DNA of 64,000 nucleotides from Oceanisphaera litoralis. Its GTDB lineage: Bacteria > Pseudomonadota > Gammaproteobacteria > Enterobacterales > Aeromonadaceae. Location of the stretch: the NCBI RefSeq assembly GCF_016907015.1, contig NZ_JAFBBE010000014.1, positions 1-64,000 of the forward strand. Reading direction: 5' to 3'. Under the pieces are notes generated by a model that did no database searches, had not been told where the DNA came from, and was given only the letters and a program-made list of their open reading frames with translations. Position numbers and translations under genes: made by a program. This document shows positions 38,420-45,670 of this stretch, one piece after another (position 1 is the first letter of the stretch; every line of letters starts with the position of its first letter).

Positions 38420-38869
38420 ATGAAGTGGTTGATAGTTTCTGTTCTGGTTATTCCAGTTATGGCATTTTCGAAAAGTTTTTACGTTTCTCTTGAAAATACG
38501 CCAGCCTTGACGGAAAGCGTATTAGAGCAGCAGCGAGGAGGATTTAAACTTCCTGGTATCGATTACTCAATAGGGTTGAGGATGGAGGCCCTGGTTAATG
38601 GTAATAGGGTTTTTTTCAGTGATGTTTTCAATGTTGCAAACAATCGTTTGGTTTTGCCAGAAGTAAGTGGTCTCCCGGATGGTATGAAAATAACCCCTTT
38701 CTATAACAATAGGAGCGTAGGTTACATACTTGAAAATTCACAGAGTGGTATTAACACAAATATTAACCTGGAAATTAATATTACAACACCACAGCAAATG
38801 AATGCCATTAGAAATCAGCAGCAAATATCGACGCGGATTCGTTCGGCAACGAGGAATAGGGGGTATTGA
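38420..38869 (+). CDS. Small secreted protein with a double-glycine-like processing site
   Basis: A 149-residue protein starting at ATG 38420, with a GGGGTG Shine-Dalgarno 5-10 bases upstream; a GTG three codons earlier is also open. After a signal peptide (to about residue 18) comes PALTESVLEQQRGG (28-41), which fits the C39 leader pattern with Leu at -12 and -7 and Gly-Gly at -2/-1. The remainder is a probable beta-rich domain ending in an Asn/Gln/Arg-rich tail. No family recognised. By position it corresponds to FapE. A hairpin terminator follows. Confidence 0.7.
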   Translation: MKWLIVSVLVIPVMAFSKSFYVSLENTPALTESVLEQQRGGFKLPGIDYSIGLRMEALVNGNRVFFSDVFNVANNRLVLPEVSGLPDGMKITPFYNNRSVGYILENSQSGINTNINLEINITTPQQMNAIRNQQQISTRIRSATRNRGY

Positions 38870-38910
38870 TATTTTCTGGCAGCAGCTTGTTTTGATTGAG
38901 TCCCTTATGT

Positions 38911-38943
38911 GCCCGGCATGATGTTTCGAAAACACTGCCGGGC
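38911..38943 (+). terminator. Terminator of the secreted-protein operon
   Basis: GCCCGGCA and TGCCGGGC form a perfect 8-bp stem, with an inner GTTTTCG-like pairing. It is followed by TTCT rather than a long T-run, so strength is uncertain. Confidence 0.65.
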
Positions 38944-39105
38944 TTCTACTTTCGGGCTTCTATATGTCGATCTTGATCGGTGCTTTCATAAGATATTTTT
39001 TATATTTTTCATGCCGTTGTAGTAAATGCATTCTCTTTTTTTATTATTCTCTTGTAGCTGTTCTATAGTGGTAGAAAGATATTTATAACATAATGGTGGC
39101 GAAAA

Positions 39106-40353
39106 ATGAGCATGGATAAGGAGATCCTGGTCTTGCAGTACGCTCAGGGAGCTAAGGCATGGATAAATCGTTATCCTGGGTGGACACTGATACGTCATGT
39201 CAGTTTGGATACAGCAGGTTTTTACCTGGAACATGCCGACACATCTGTTGGAATACTTGATTGCAGTGGATTAGATAAGCCGCCTGTTCAGCTAGAACAA
39301 TGGCTGGATAATTACAAAGGGATTTCCTGGATTGCTCTCCTTACCCTTCGCCAGCTGTACAAGAAAGAATGGCAAGTATTTGTTGCTATACACTGCTATG
39401 ACTATCACACCACTCCTGTCTCAGAAGACCGATTATTTATCACTGTTGGGCGTGCGTATGGCATGAAGCGCCTTAAAAGCAATCTAGGCCTTTCCTTTCA
39501 TCAGAGTGATCTTATCGGTCGCCATGAAAAATTCAACAATGTTTTCATTGCAATGAATAGCAATCATAATCAGTGTCTGACTCTTGCTGGTGAGCCTGGG
39601 ACAGGGAAACGTCATATAGTTAAGGGATTTGCAAAAGTTAAAGGCGGTATTTTTTTGGAAGTGAATGTATTTTGTATGGAGCCTGATGGTGAATTGAAGC
39701 CATTAGAAAAAATCTTTTCCAAAACTGATGACTCCGTCGTTTTTATTTATATTAATCATTCCGAACAGTTGCCTGAATATGTACAGCGTTATGTTTCTGA
39801 ATATGTGCTGAATGGTAAGGTTAAAAGTAACATAAGCCTGTTTTTTGGTGTGGATTTAATATCTTCAGAACAGAAAGATAAAGGTGGATTTTCTCCTGAT
39901 TTTCTCTTGCTTTTGAATCAGTTTCGGCTTGAAGTTCCTCCGCTGCGTGAAAGAGGGCAGGATAAAATACTGCTTGCCAGGTATTATCTTTACAAAATAA
40001 GCAGGGAGCAGGGTAAGCGTATACTTGGGTTTACCAATGCTGCTGAGAAAATGATGATGAATTATGAATGGCCAGGCAATATCACCGAATTAATAGAGAA
40101 AGTAAGAAGGGGGGTGTCTGAATGTGAAACGGAATATGTGGGTGTGGAACATTTGGATCTTGAAGGCGAACTGTTGCTGGAGCCCGAGAATCTCAGCCTT
40201 CGAAAAGCAAGGGAGGAAGCGGATGCACTGGCGATAAAGCGAGTGCTTGATCTGGTGTCGGGGCGCCCTGGAAGGGCGGCCGAGCTGCTGTGTATTTCCA
40301 GAGCATCGCTGCACCGCTTGATAGCAAGATATGGAATCAGGAGAGAACCATGA
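39106..40353 (+). CDS. VpsR-like transcriptional regulator with degenerate AAA+ domain
   Basis: A 415-residue regulator. Residues 1-135 resemble the atypical receiver of VpsR (SVGILDCSG, WIALLTLRQL, DYHTTPVSEDRLFITVGRAYGM). An enhancer-binding-protein AAA+ domain follows, with GEPGTGKR (162-169), VPPLRER (277-283) and YEWPGNITEL (320-329). A Fis-type HTH is at 386-410 (GRAAELLCISRASLHRLIARYG). The GAFTGA sigma-54 loop is absent, Walker B is FIYINH without Asp-Glu, and the sensor II Arg is Thr. So it should not drive sigma-54 transcription. VpsR works with sigma-70 and c-di-GMP; the same is inferred here. Stop overlaps the barrel gene start. Confidence 0.75.
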   Translation: MSMDKEILVLQYAQGAKAWINRYPGWTLIRHVSLDTAGFYLEHADTSVGILDCSGLDKPPVQLEQWLDNYKGISWIALLTLRQLYKKEWQVFVAIHCYDYHTTPVSEDRLFITVGRAYGMKRLKSNLGLSFHQSDLIGRHEKFNNVFIAMNSNHNQCLTLAGEPGTGKRHIVKGFAKVKGGIFLEVNVFCMEPDGELKPLEKIFSKTDDSVVFIYINHSEQLPEYVQRYVSEYVLNGKVKSNISLFFGVDLISSEQKDKGGFSPDFLLLLNQFRLEVPPLRERGQDKILLARYYLYKISREQGKRILGFTNAAEKMMMNYEWPGNITELIEKVRRGVSECETEYVGVEHLDLEGELLLEPENLSLRKAREEADALAIKRVLDLVSGRPGRAAELLCISRASLHRLIARYGIRREP

Positions 40354-41336
40354 ACAAAAGAATAATGTTTACCGGCCTGCTGTTATCCGTAGTGGGCACA
40401 GTACAGGCTCAGGACAGGCAAGTGGTGGATTCGGTGGCGAGTGCTTTGGAAACGCAGGGCTTACTAACCCCGGTGGGGAAGTTTGAGATAGAGCCTTCAT
40501 TCAGCTATTCGCAGAATACTTCGAATCGTATTTCCATACTGGGTTATAGCGTGCTGCCGGCCATTGTTGTAGGGATCATCGAGGCAGAAGATGCGGATTT
40601 AACAACCTTTACCTGGGGGCTGGCAGCTCGCTATGGTCTGACCAATCGGATTGAGCTGGAGCTGAGGGTACCCTGGGTGTACCGTTATGATGTTTTTACC
40701 AAAAGGGATGAGAACGAACCCGTTACCGGCCCCAGGGAATTTACATCCAGGGGGGGGGGCTTGGGGGATATCGAAATGGCCGTGCGTTACCAGTTCAACC
40801 TGGAATCGGCGCCTTTCTGGATTGGCGGGCTCAGGGTTAAATCGGATACGGGAGATTCGGCCTTCGATTTGCCATTGAACCCTGACGGTATCTTTCCCGA
40901 CCCGCCCACGGGATCGGGCTCATGGGCCATCGAGCCCAGTATAACCCTTATTTATCCCTCGGATCCGGGCGTACTGTTCGGCACCGCCGGCTATACCTTG
41001 AATCTGGAGGCGGATGCAGAACGAGATTTAACTCCAGATGATTTAACAAATGGTAAAGACAAGTTCAATCTGGGTGACAGTGTCTTTCTGGGAATGGGGA
41101 TGGGTTTTGCGGTCAATAACCGGCTTTCCTTCAGCCTGGGTGTCAACCACAGGACCGTTCTTAAATCCAAGATCAATGGCAAAAAAGCGGGTGAAGTGCT
41201 GCAGATAGATAGTCTGACGACCGGTTTCTCGCTGGCGCTGACCGACAAGACCTCACTCAATATGAGCTTACAGGCAGGTCTGACCGAGGATGCGCCGGAT
41301 GTGCAGGTGAATTTCGGCATGCCCATCATGTTCTGA
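40350..41336 (+). CDS. Outer-membrane beta-barrel protein of the secretion cluster
   Basis: A 328-residue protein with a signal peptide (MNKRIMFTGLLLSVVGTVQAQ). A short helical segment (RQVVDSVASALETQGLL) follows, then alternating amphipathic strands typical of a porin-like barrel: FEIEPSFSYSQ, LAARYGLTNRIELELRVPW, GDIEMAVRYQF, LSFSLGVNHRT, TSLNMSLQAGL. The C terminus ends in Phe (NFGMPIMF), the usual BAM signal. ATG 40350 overlaps the regulator stop (ATGA). By position it would be the export pore, like FapF, though it is smaller and lacks a long coiled coil. Its G+C is nearer the chromosome than the rest of the cluster. Confidence 0.78.
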   Translation: MNKRIMFTGLLLSVVGTVQAQDRQVVDSVASALETQGLLTPVGKFEIEPSFSYSQNTSNRISILGYSVLPAIVVGIIEAEDADLTTFTWGLAARYGLTNRIELELRVPWVYRYDVFTKRDENEPVTGPREFTSRGGGLGDIEMAVRYQFNLESAPFWIGGLRVKSDTGDSAFDLPLNPDGIFPDPPTGSGSWAIEPSITLIYPSDPGVLFGTAGYTLNLEADAERDLTPDDLTNGKDKFNLGDSVFLGMGMGFAVNNRLSFSLGVNHRTVLKSKINGKKAGEVLQIDSLTTGFSLALTDKTSLNMSLQAGLTEDAPDVQVNFGMPIMF

Positions 41337-41374
41337 TTTTCTTGTTATGATTCAAACAAGAAAAGTGAATGAAC

Positions 41375-41399
41375 AAGGGCCGGATAACCGGCCCTTTTT
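41375..41399 (+). terminator. Rho-independent terminator of the barrel gene
   Basis: AGGGCCGG-ATAA-CCGGCCCT is a perfect 8-bp stem followed by T5. It closes the accessory cluster. Confidence 0.92.
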
Positions 41400-41430
41400 A
41401 TTGCCTGTATTTAGACACTACAAGCCGGTT

Positions 41431-41958
41431 TCACCTCTCTTGTTCCCGCCACTGCAACCACAGCCGGGTGTCCAGTTCAAGCTGGTGATAACCGGACTCC
41501 ATATGGCAGCACAGTTGGTAAAAGGCCTTGTTATGATCCTTTTCCTTAAAGTGGGCCAGCTCGTGTACCACTATCATGCGTAAAAACTCCGGCGGTGCCT
41601 CCTTGAACAGGGCGGCCACGGTAATGCTGTTGTGGGCCTTGAGTTTGCTGCCCTGTACCCGAGACTGATAGGTGTGCATGCCCAGAGCGTGTTTGAGCAC
41701 ATTGAGCTTGCTGTCGTAGCGCACCAAGCTTAAAGGTGGACTCTTGCGCAGGTACTGGCTTTTCAGACCGTTGATATAGCCGTACAGGGCCTTGTCATTC
41801 TGGATCTGGTGCCGGTGCGGATACTTGCGTTCGAGATAATCTCCCAGCCGACCGCTGGTGAGCAGTTCACCGGCCTGGAGCTGAATGGGTTCCGGATAAC
41901 CGGTCAGGTATTTTAGGGAATTCACGCAGTGCCTCGCGCTGACTGTACTGACGGTCAT
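41431..41958 (-). CDS. ygjP: YgjP-like M48 metallopeptidase
   Basis: A 175-residue putative zinc peptidase. The HExxH site is VVHELAHFKEKDHNKAFY. The flanking blocks ALGMHTYQSRVQGSKLKA, EFLRMIVVHELAH and FYQLCCHMESGYHQLELDTR match E. coli YgjP closely as remembered. Start set at ATG 41958, since the open frame upstream lacks family similarity. Its physiological substrate is unknown. Convergent with the barrel gene. Confidence 0.9.
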   Translation of the reverse strand: MTVSTVSARHCVNSLKYLTGYPEPIQLQAGELLTSGRLGDYLERKYPHRHQIQNDKALYGYINGLKSQYLRKSPPLSLVRYDSKLNVLKHALGMHTYQSRVQGSKLKAHNSITVAALFKEAPPEFLRMIVVHELAHFKEKDHNKAFYQLCCHMESGYHQLELDTRLWLQWREQER

Positions 41959-42076
41959 TATATGGCGGAAGCATCGGCGTGTCCGGATGTGATGCGGAGC
42001 CTGTGATACCGCAACAGACACGGGGGCCGGCGTTATCCGCCGAAGGTCGAGGCGTTATTACAGGCCGGATTGAGGA

Positions 42077-42433
42077 TCAGCAGCACAACCGCCGGCGTTC
42101 GGGGCGGTGACCCATGGTAGTCAGCCGATCCCGGGCGGGCCGGATATGGTGTTGATAATGGCGGAAGGTATCTTGCAAAACAGCCAGCGCACCGGCTTTC
42201 AGAGAGGGGGACAGCCGATAATAGACCCACTGGCCCTCGCGGCGATCGGACAGCAGTTCGTGCTGGCGCAACAAGGCCAGGTGGCGGGATATCTTGGGCT
42301 GGCTCTGATTCAGGGCGTGGGTCATTTCGCAGACGCACATTTCCTGTTCGGCCATGATCAGCAGCACCAGCTGCAGCCGGGTGTCGTCGGCCAGCGCCTT
42401 GAACAGGGCGAGCGGGGATTTTTCGGTTACCAC
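42077..42433 (-). CDS. arsR: ArsR-family metalloregulator
   Basis: A 118-residue winged-helix repressor. It carries the As(III)-binding CVC motif in EQEMCVCEMTHALNQSQPKISRHLALL, where the metal site lies in the recognition-helix region, and the wing DRREGQWVYYRL. Two more Cys end the protein (RRRLCC). GTG start overlaps the stop of the upstream phosphatase gene (GTGGTAA), so the two form an operon with the phosphatase first. Confidence 0.9.
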   Translation of the reverse strand: MVTEKSPLALFKALADDTRLQLVLLIMAEQEMCVCEMTHALNQSQPKISRHLALLRQHELLSDRREGQWVYYRLSPSLKAGALAVLQDTFRHYQHHIRPARDRLTTMGHRPERRRLCC

Positions 42434-42840
42434 AGGGGCTTTACCTTGCGATCCTGGAGCAGCACCAGCAGCTTGATGCGTTCAAAGATTTCGTGCACCA
42501 CTTTGGCTGCCTGCTGCGGAGAATCACAGCAGGCGCCGTCGAAATGCCAGGCCATGAACTGGCTGGCCGGTATGGCTCTGGCCGCGTCTTCTACCTGCTC
42601 GCACAGGCTGATGACAATATCAAAATACTGTTCCTCGACGGCATCCAGCCCCTTGCTGAACAGCCCTTCGGTAATGACGCCGAGCCGTTGCAGGGCGGCC
42701 AGGGCATGAGTATCTATCGTGGTTGGCTCCAGGCCCACACTCATTACTTCAAAGCGGTCGGCGGCGAGATGTTTGAGCAGCGCCTCGGCAATAGGGGAGC
42801 AGACGGCGTTGCTTTGGCAGACAAAAAGCACAGAGGTCAT
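42427..42840 (-). CDS. Low-molecular-weight phosphatase/ArsC-like protein with altered P-loop
   Basis: A 137-residue protein of the LMW-PTP/thioredoxin-type ArsC fold (MTSVLFVCQSNAVCSPIAEALL). The canonical loop is C-x5-R-S; here it is C-QSNAV-C-S, so the phosphate-binding Arg is replaced by Cys (codon TGC, one base from CGC). The C-terminal part has the usual FDIVISLCEQ and WHFDGACCDSPQQAAKVVHEIFERI. Activity as a phosphatase or arsenate reductase is doubtful. Operon with arsR. Start ATG 42840. Confidence 0.82.
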   Translation of the reverse strand: MTSVLFVCQSNAVCSPIAEALLKHLAADRFEVMSVGLEPTTIDTHALAALQRLGVITEGLFSKGLDAVEEQYFDIVISLCEQVEDAARAIPASQFMAWHFDGACCDSPQQAAKVVHEIFERIKLLVLLQDRKVKPLW

Positions 42841-43034
42841 GGCGGAATCAGAGTCCAGAATGATGGCCACATCATATATATGGGCCTTCGTATGTCAACG
42901 ATATCGACGAATGGGGTCATCATGTTGTCATCTTGTTGCGTTAATGGCATCGGCGGGCACTGGCTGAGCAGGGGCCCGAATGAGTTGAATCCGTCGGAGC
43001 GTTTGCTGCGATGACCCATGCGTCAATGACGACA

Positions 43035-43070
43035 TAAAAAAGCCCCGGTGCCGCAGGGGCATCGGGACTT
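43035..43070 (-). terminator. Terminator left behind by the norB remnant
   Basis: AAGCCCCGGTGCC and GGGGCATCGGGACTT form an imperfect stem with a T6 run on the minus strand, directly downstream of the truncated minus-strand reading frame at 43099. Confidence 0.7.
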
Positions 43071-43098
43071 GATGATTTGTCTTGCAACAGGCGAGCGA

Positions 43099-43239
43099 TT
43101 ATTTGGATGCCAGTTCGGCCACCCCTTGTTCGGCCTGCCGGCTGCGGGGCCAGAGGCCAATCACCACCTGCCAGGTCACGGCCAGGGCGCCGACGATGAA
43201 GACCACATAACCCGAGGTCCGCGCCCGGCCCCGGTCAGC
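43099..43239 (-). pseudogene. 3' remnant of a quinol nitric-oxide reductase-like gene (norB)
   Basis: A frame of about 47 codons ending in TAA encodes one membrane helix and tail (RTSGYVVFIVGALAVTWQVV, IGLWPRSR). This resembles the last helix of qNOR-type NorB proteins. No start and no upstream domains exist; the frame breaks near 43240, where a NorR remnant begins on the other strand. The assignment is from memory of NorB tails plus the neighbouring NorR fragment. Confidence 0.5.
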
Positions 43240-43386
43240 CTGCAGCAGGCCACCAGCCAGGCCCAGCGTCGTGCTGTAGAGCAGGCGTTAAGCGCAAGCA
43301 ACAACAACTGGGCCGCTGCCGCCCGCCTGCTGGACATCGACCCCAGCAATCTGCACAAGCTGGCGAAACGGCTGGGGATGAAGTGA
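43240..43386 (+). pseudogene. norR: 3' remnant of the nitric-oxide-responsive activator gene norR
   Basis: About 48 codons encode the C-terminal Fis-type HTH of NorR (RRAVEQALSASNNNWAAAAR then LLDIDPSNLHKLAKRLGMK), which matches the E. coli NorR end. The GAF and AAA+ domains are missing and no start codon with a Shine-Dalgarno precedes it. A CGGCCCGG/CCGGGC hairpin follows (43394-43417). Confidence 0.75.
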
Positions 43387-43431
43387 TAATCTCGGCCCGG
43401 TAGTGTTTCGCCGGGCGGTCATAAAAACTTC

Positions 43432-43447
43432 ATGTAAACGATTGCAT
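43432..43447. promoter_or_regulatory. LacI-family operator 1
   Basis: ATGTAAACGATTGCAT is a near-palindrome with central CG, the LacI/GalR operator pattern. It lies 72 bp before the LacI-type gene and 21 bp centre-to-centre from operator 2. Confidence 0.7.
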
Positions 43448-43452
43448 ATTCT

Positions 43453-43468
43453 ATGTAAACGTTAACAT
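43453..43468. promoter_or_regulatory. LacI-family operator 2
   Basis: ATGTAAACGTTAACAT is a palindrome (one mismatched pair) with central CG, on the same face of the helix as operator 1 (two turns). Likely autoregulation and control of the whole downstream operon. Confidence 0.72.
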
Positions 43469-43518
43469 TACTGTCAAAAAGCGAATTTATAGTGCCTCTC
43501 AACACAGAGGAGGCACTT

Positions 43519-44592
43519 ATGGCCAGAACCGTTACCATCAGGGACATCGCCCGGCATTGTGGCCTGTCCACCGCCACCGTATCCCGGGTGGTCAACAACA
43601 AGGGAGCCGTGCGGGCGGAAACGGTGGAACGGGTGGAGGCCGCCGTCAGCGCGCTGGGCTACCGCCCGAGCATGGCGGCCCGGACCCTCAAGTCTTCCAG
43701 CAGCATGACCCTGGGCGTCATCATTCCCAGCCTGACCAACCCGGTGTTTGCCGAAACCGCCGCCGGCCTGCAGCAACGAGCCCGAACCCTGGGTTACACC
43801 CCCTTGATCCTCTCTTCCGATTACGACGGTGCGCTTGAACTGAGTGCGGTGGAAACCCTGCTCGCCTATCAGGTGGACGGAGTACTGCTCACGGTGAACG
43901 ACGCTACCAACAGCGCCGCCCTGCAGCGGCTGGATGAAGTCGGTGTGTCCTACTGCCTGATGCACAATGCGCCGCGTCAGCGGGTGGCGGCCTATGTGGG
44001 CGTCGACAACTTCTGCGCCGCCGCCGACGTGGCCGGGCGCATTCTGGCTGCCGGCCACCGCTGCATTGGCATGATTTCGGGTGAATTTGTGCGCACCGAC
44101 CGGGCACGGGAGCGCCATGCGGGCTTTTTGTCGGGTCTGCGCCAAGCTGGTGTGGCCCTGGCGCAACTGGTGCAGGTGGACCCGGTCAATGCCACCGGGC
44201 TGCAGCAGGCGCTGACCGCCATTTATGGCCAGCCGGGCGAACAGCCTACCGCCTGGTTCTGCTCCAACGATTTGCTGGCGCTGGCCGCCATCGCCCAGCT
44301 GGAGCGGCTGGGCTTGCGGGTGCCAGAGGACATTTCCATTGTCGGCTTCGACGGTATTCAGGCCGGTGCCCTGCGCATGCCGGCCCTGACCAGCGTGCGC
44401 ACCCCCAACCTTGAAATCGGCAGTGCCGCCGTGGATGCCCTGCTGGCACAGCCAGACCACAACACCGCTTCGGGCCCGAGCCGTCAGCTGGGATACCAGC
44501 TGGTGGCCGGTGGCACCCTGGCTTCCCTTACCCATTCCCCTGTTCAACATTCCCCTGTTCAACCCTTCAGCGAGAGACAACGTCATGCTTAA
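43519..44592 (+). CDS. LacI/GalR-family repressor of the downstream ABC operon
   Basis: A 357-residue regulator. The N-terminal HTH and hinge are typical (VTIRDIARHCGLSTATVSRV, GYRPSMAARTLKSSSS), and a periplasmic-binding-like core ends near VRTPNLEIGSAAVDALLAQ. ATG 43519 follows GAGGAGGC. The 3' end contains a duplicated 15-bp segment (CATTCCCCTGTTCAA twice, near 44535) and overlaps the start of the solute-binding-protein gene by 8 bp. The inducer is presumably the transported solute. Confidence 0.9.
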   Translation: MARTVTIRDIARHCGLSTATVSRVVNNKGAVRAETVERVEAAVSALGYRPSMAARTLKSSSSMTLGVIIPSLTNPVFAETAAGLQQRARTLGYTPLILSSDYDGALELSAVETLLAYQVDGVLLTVNDATNSAALQRLDEVGVSYCLMHNAPRQRVAAYVGVDNFCAAADVAGRILAAGHRCIGMISGEFVRTDRARERHAGFLSGLRQAGVALAQLVQVDPVNATGLQQALTAIYGQPGEQPTAWFCSNDLLALAAIAQLERLGLRVPEDISIVGFDGIQAGALRMPALTSVRTPNLEIGSAAVDALLAQPDHNTASGPSRQLGYQLVAGGTLASLTHSPVQHSPVQPFSERQRHA

Positions 44593-45598
44593 ACAAGGTG
44601 TAGTTAAATGGGCTTCGGCCCTGGCCGTTACCGCCAGTGTACTGGGTGGTCAGGTGCAGGCCGCCGATGCCATCTGTTATAACTGCCCGCCCCAGTGGGC
44701 AGACTGGGGCACCCAGCTCAAGGTGATCAAGGAAGAGCTGGGCTACCGCATTCCCTTTGACAACAAGAACTCCGGCCAGGCCTTGTCCCAGCTGCTGGCC
44801 GAGCAGAACAACCCGGTGGCGGACGTGGCCTATTATGGCGTGTCGTTTGGCATTGCCGCCGCCGGAAAGGGCGTGACCGAGGCTTATCAGCCCGCCAACT
44901 GGGAGCAGATCCCGGACGGCCTGAAGGATCCGGACGGCAACTGGTTCACCATTCACTCCGGCACCCTGGGGCTGTTTGTGAACGTGGATGCCCTCGAGGG
45001 CAAGCCGGTGCCCCAGAGCTGGCAGGATCTGCTGGATCCCGCCTACAGGGGCATGATCGGTTATCTGGATCCGTCCAGTGCCTTTGTCGGTTATGCCGGC
45101 GCGGTGGCGATCAACGGTGCCTTGGGCGGAGATCTGGACAACTTCGAGCCGGGTCTGGAGTTTCTGGCCAAACTGCAGGACAACGATCCCATCGTGCCCA
45201 AACAGACCGCCTATGCCCGGGTGCTCTCCGGCGAGATCCCCATCATGCTGGACTACGACTTCAACGCCTACCGCGCCAAATACAAGGACGGCGCCAATGT
45301 GCAGTTCGTGATCCCCGAAGAGGGCAGCGTGGTGGTGCCCTATGTGATGAGTCTGGTGAAAAACGCGCCCAACCCGGAAAAGGGCCGCAAGATCCTCGAT
45401 TTCGTACTCTCCGACAAGGGGCAGGCGGTGTGGGCCAACGCCTTCCTGCGGCCGGTTCGTCCCGATGCCATGCCGGATGAAGTGAAGGCCCGCTTCCTGC
45501 CCGAGTCCGATTACGCCCGCGCCGTGGCGGTGGACTACGGCAAGATGGCCGAGGTACAGACCCGCTTCCAGCAGCAATACCTCAACCGCATGCAGTAA
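44585..45598 (+). CDS. ABC transporter periplasmic solute-binding protein
   Basis: A 337-residue extracellular solute-binding protein of the Fe3+/spermidine/phosphonate type (family 1). It has a signal peptide (...VLGGQVQA|ADA), then ICYNCPPQWADWG, VADVAYYGVSFG, HSGTLGLFVNVDAL and PYVMSLVKNAPNPEKGRKILDFVLSDKGQ, all characteristic of that class. The two Cys of CYNC may form a disulfide. The ligand is unknown; the downstream phosphodiesterase and phosphatase suggest a phosphate ester such as a glycerophosphodiester or phosphonate. Confidence 0.9.
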   Translation: MLKQGVVKWASALAVTASVLGGQVQAADAICYNCPPQWADWGTQLKVIKEELGYRIPFDNKNSGQALSQLLAEQNNPVADVAYYGVSFGIAAAGKGVTEAYQPANWEQIPDGLKDPDGNWFTIHSGTLGLFVNVDALEGKPVPQSWQDLLDPAYRGMIGYLDPSSAFVGYAGAVAINGALGGDLDNFEPGLEFLAKLQDNDPIVPKQTAYARVLSGEIPIMLDYDFNAYRAKYKDGANVQFVIPEEGSVVVPYVMSLVKNAPNPEKGRKILDFVLSDKGQAVWANAFLRPVRPDAMPDEVKARFLPESDYARAVAVDYGKMAEVQTRFQQQYLNRMQ

Positions 45599-45670
45599 CC
45601 GGGGGCCGGTGGCGGGCACTGCGGTGCCCGCCCCGACTCCGCTTTTGACTTTCTTTCGTTGAGAAACCCC

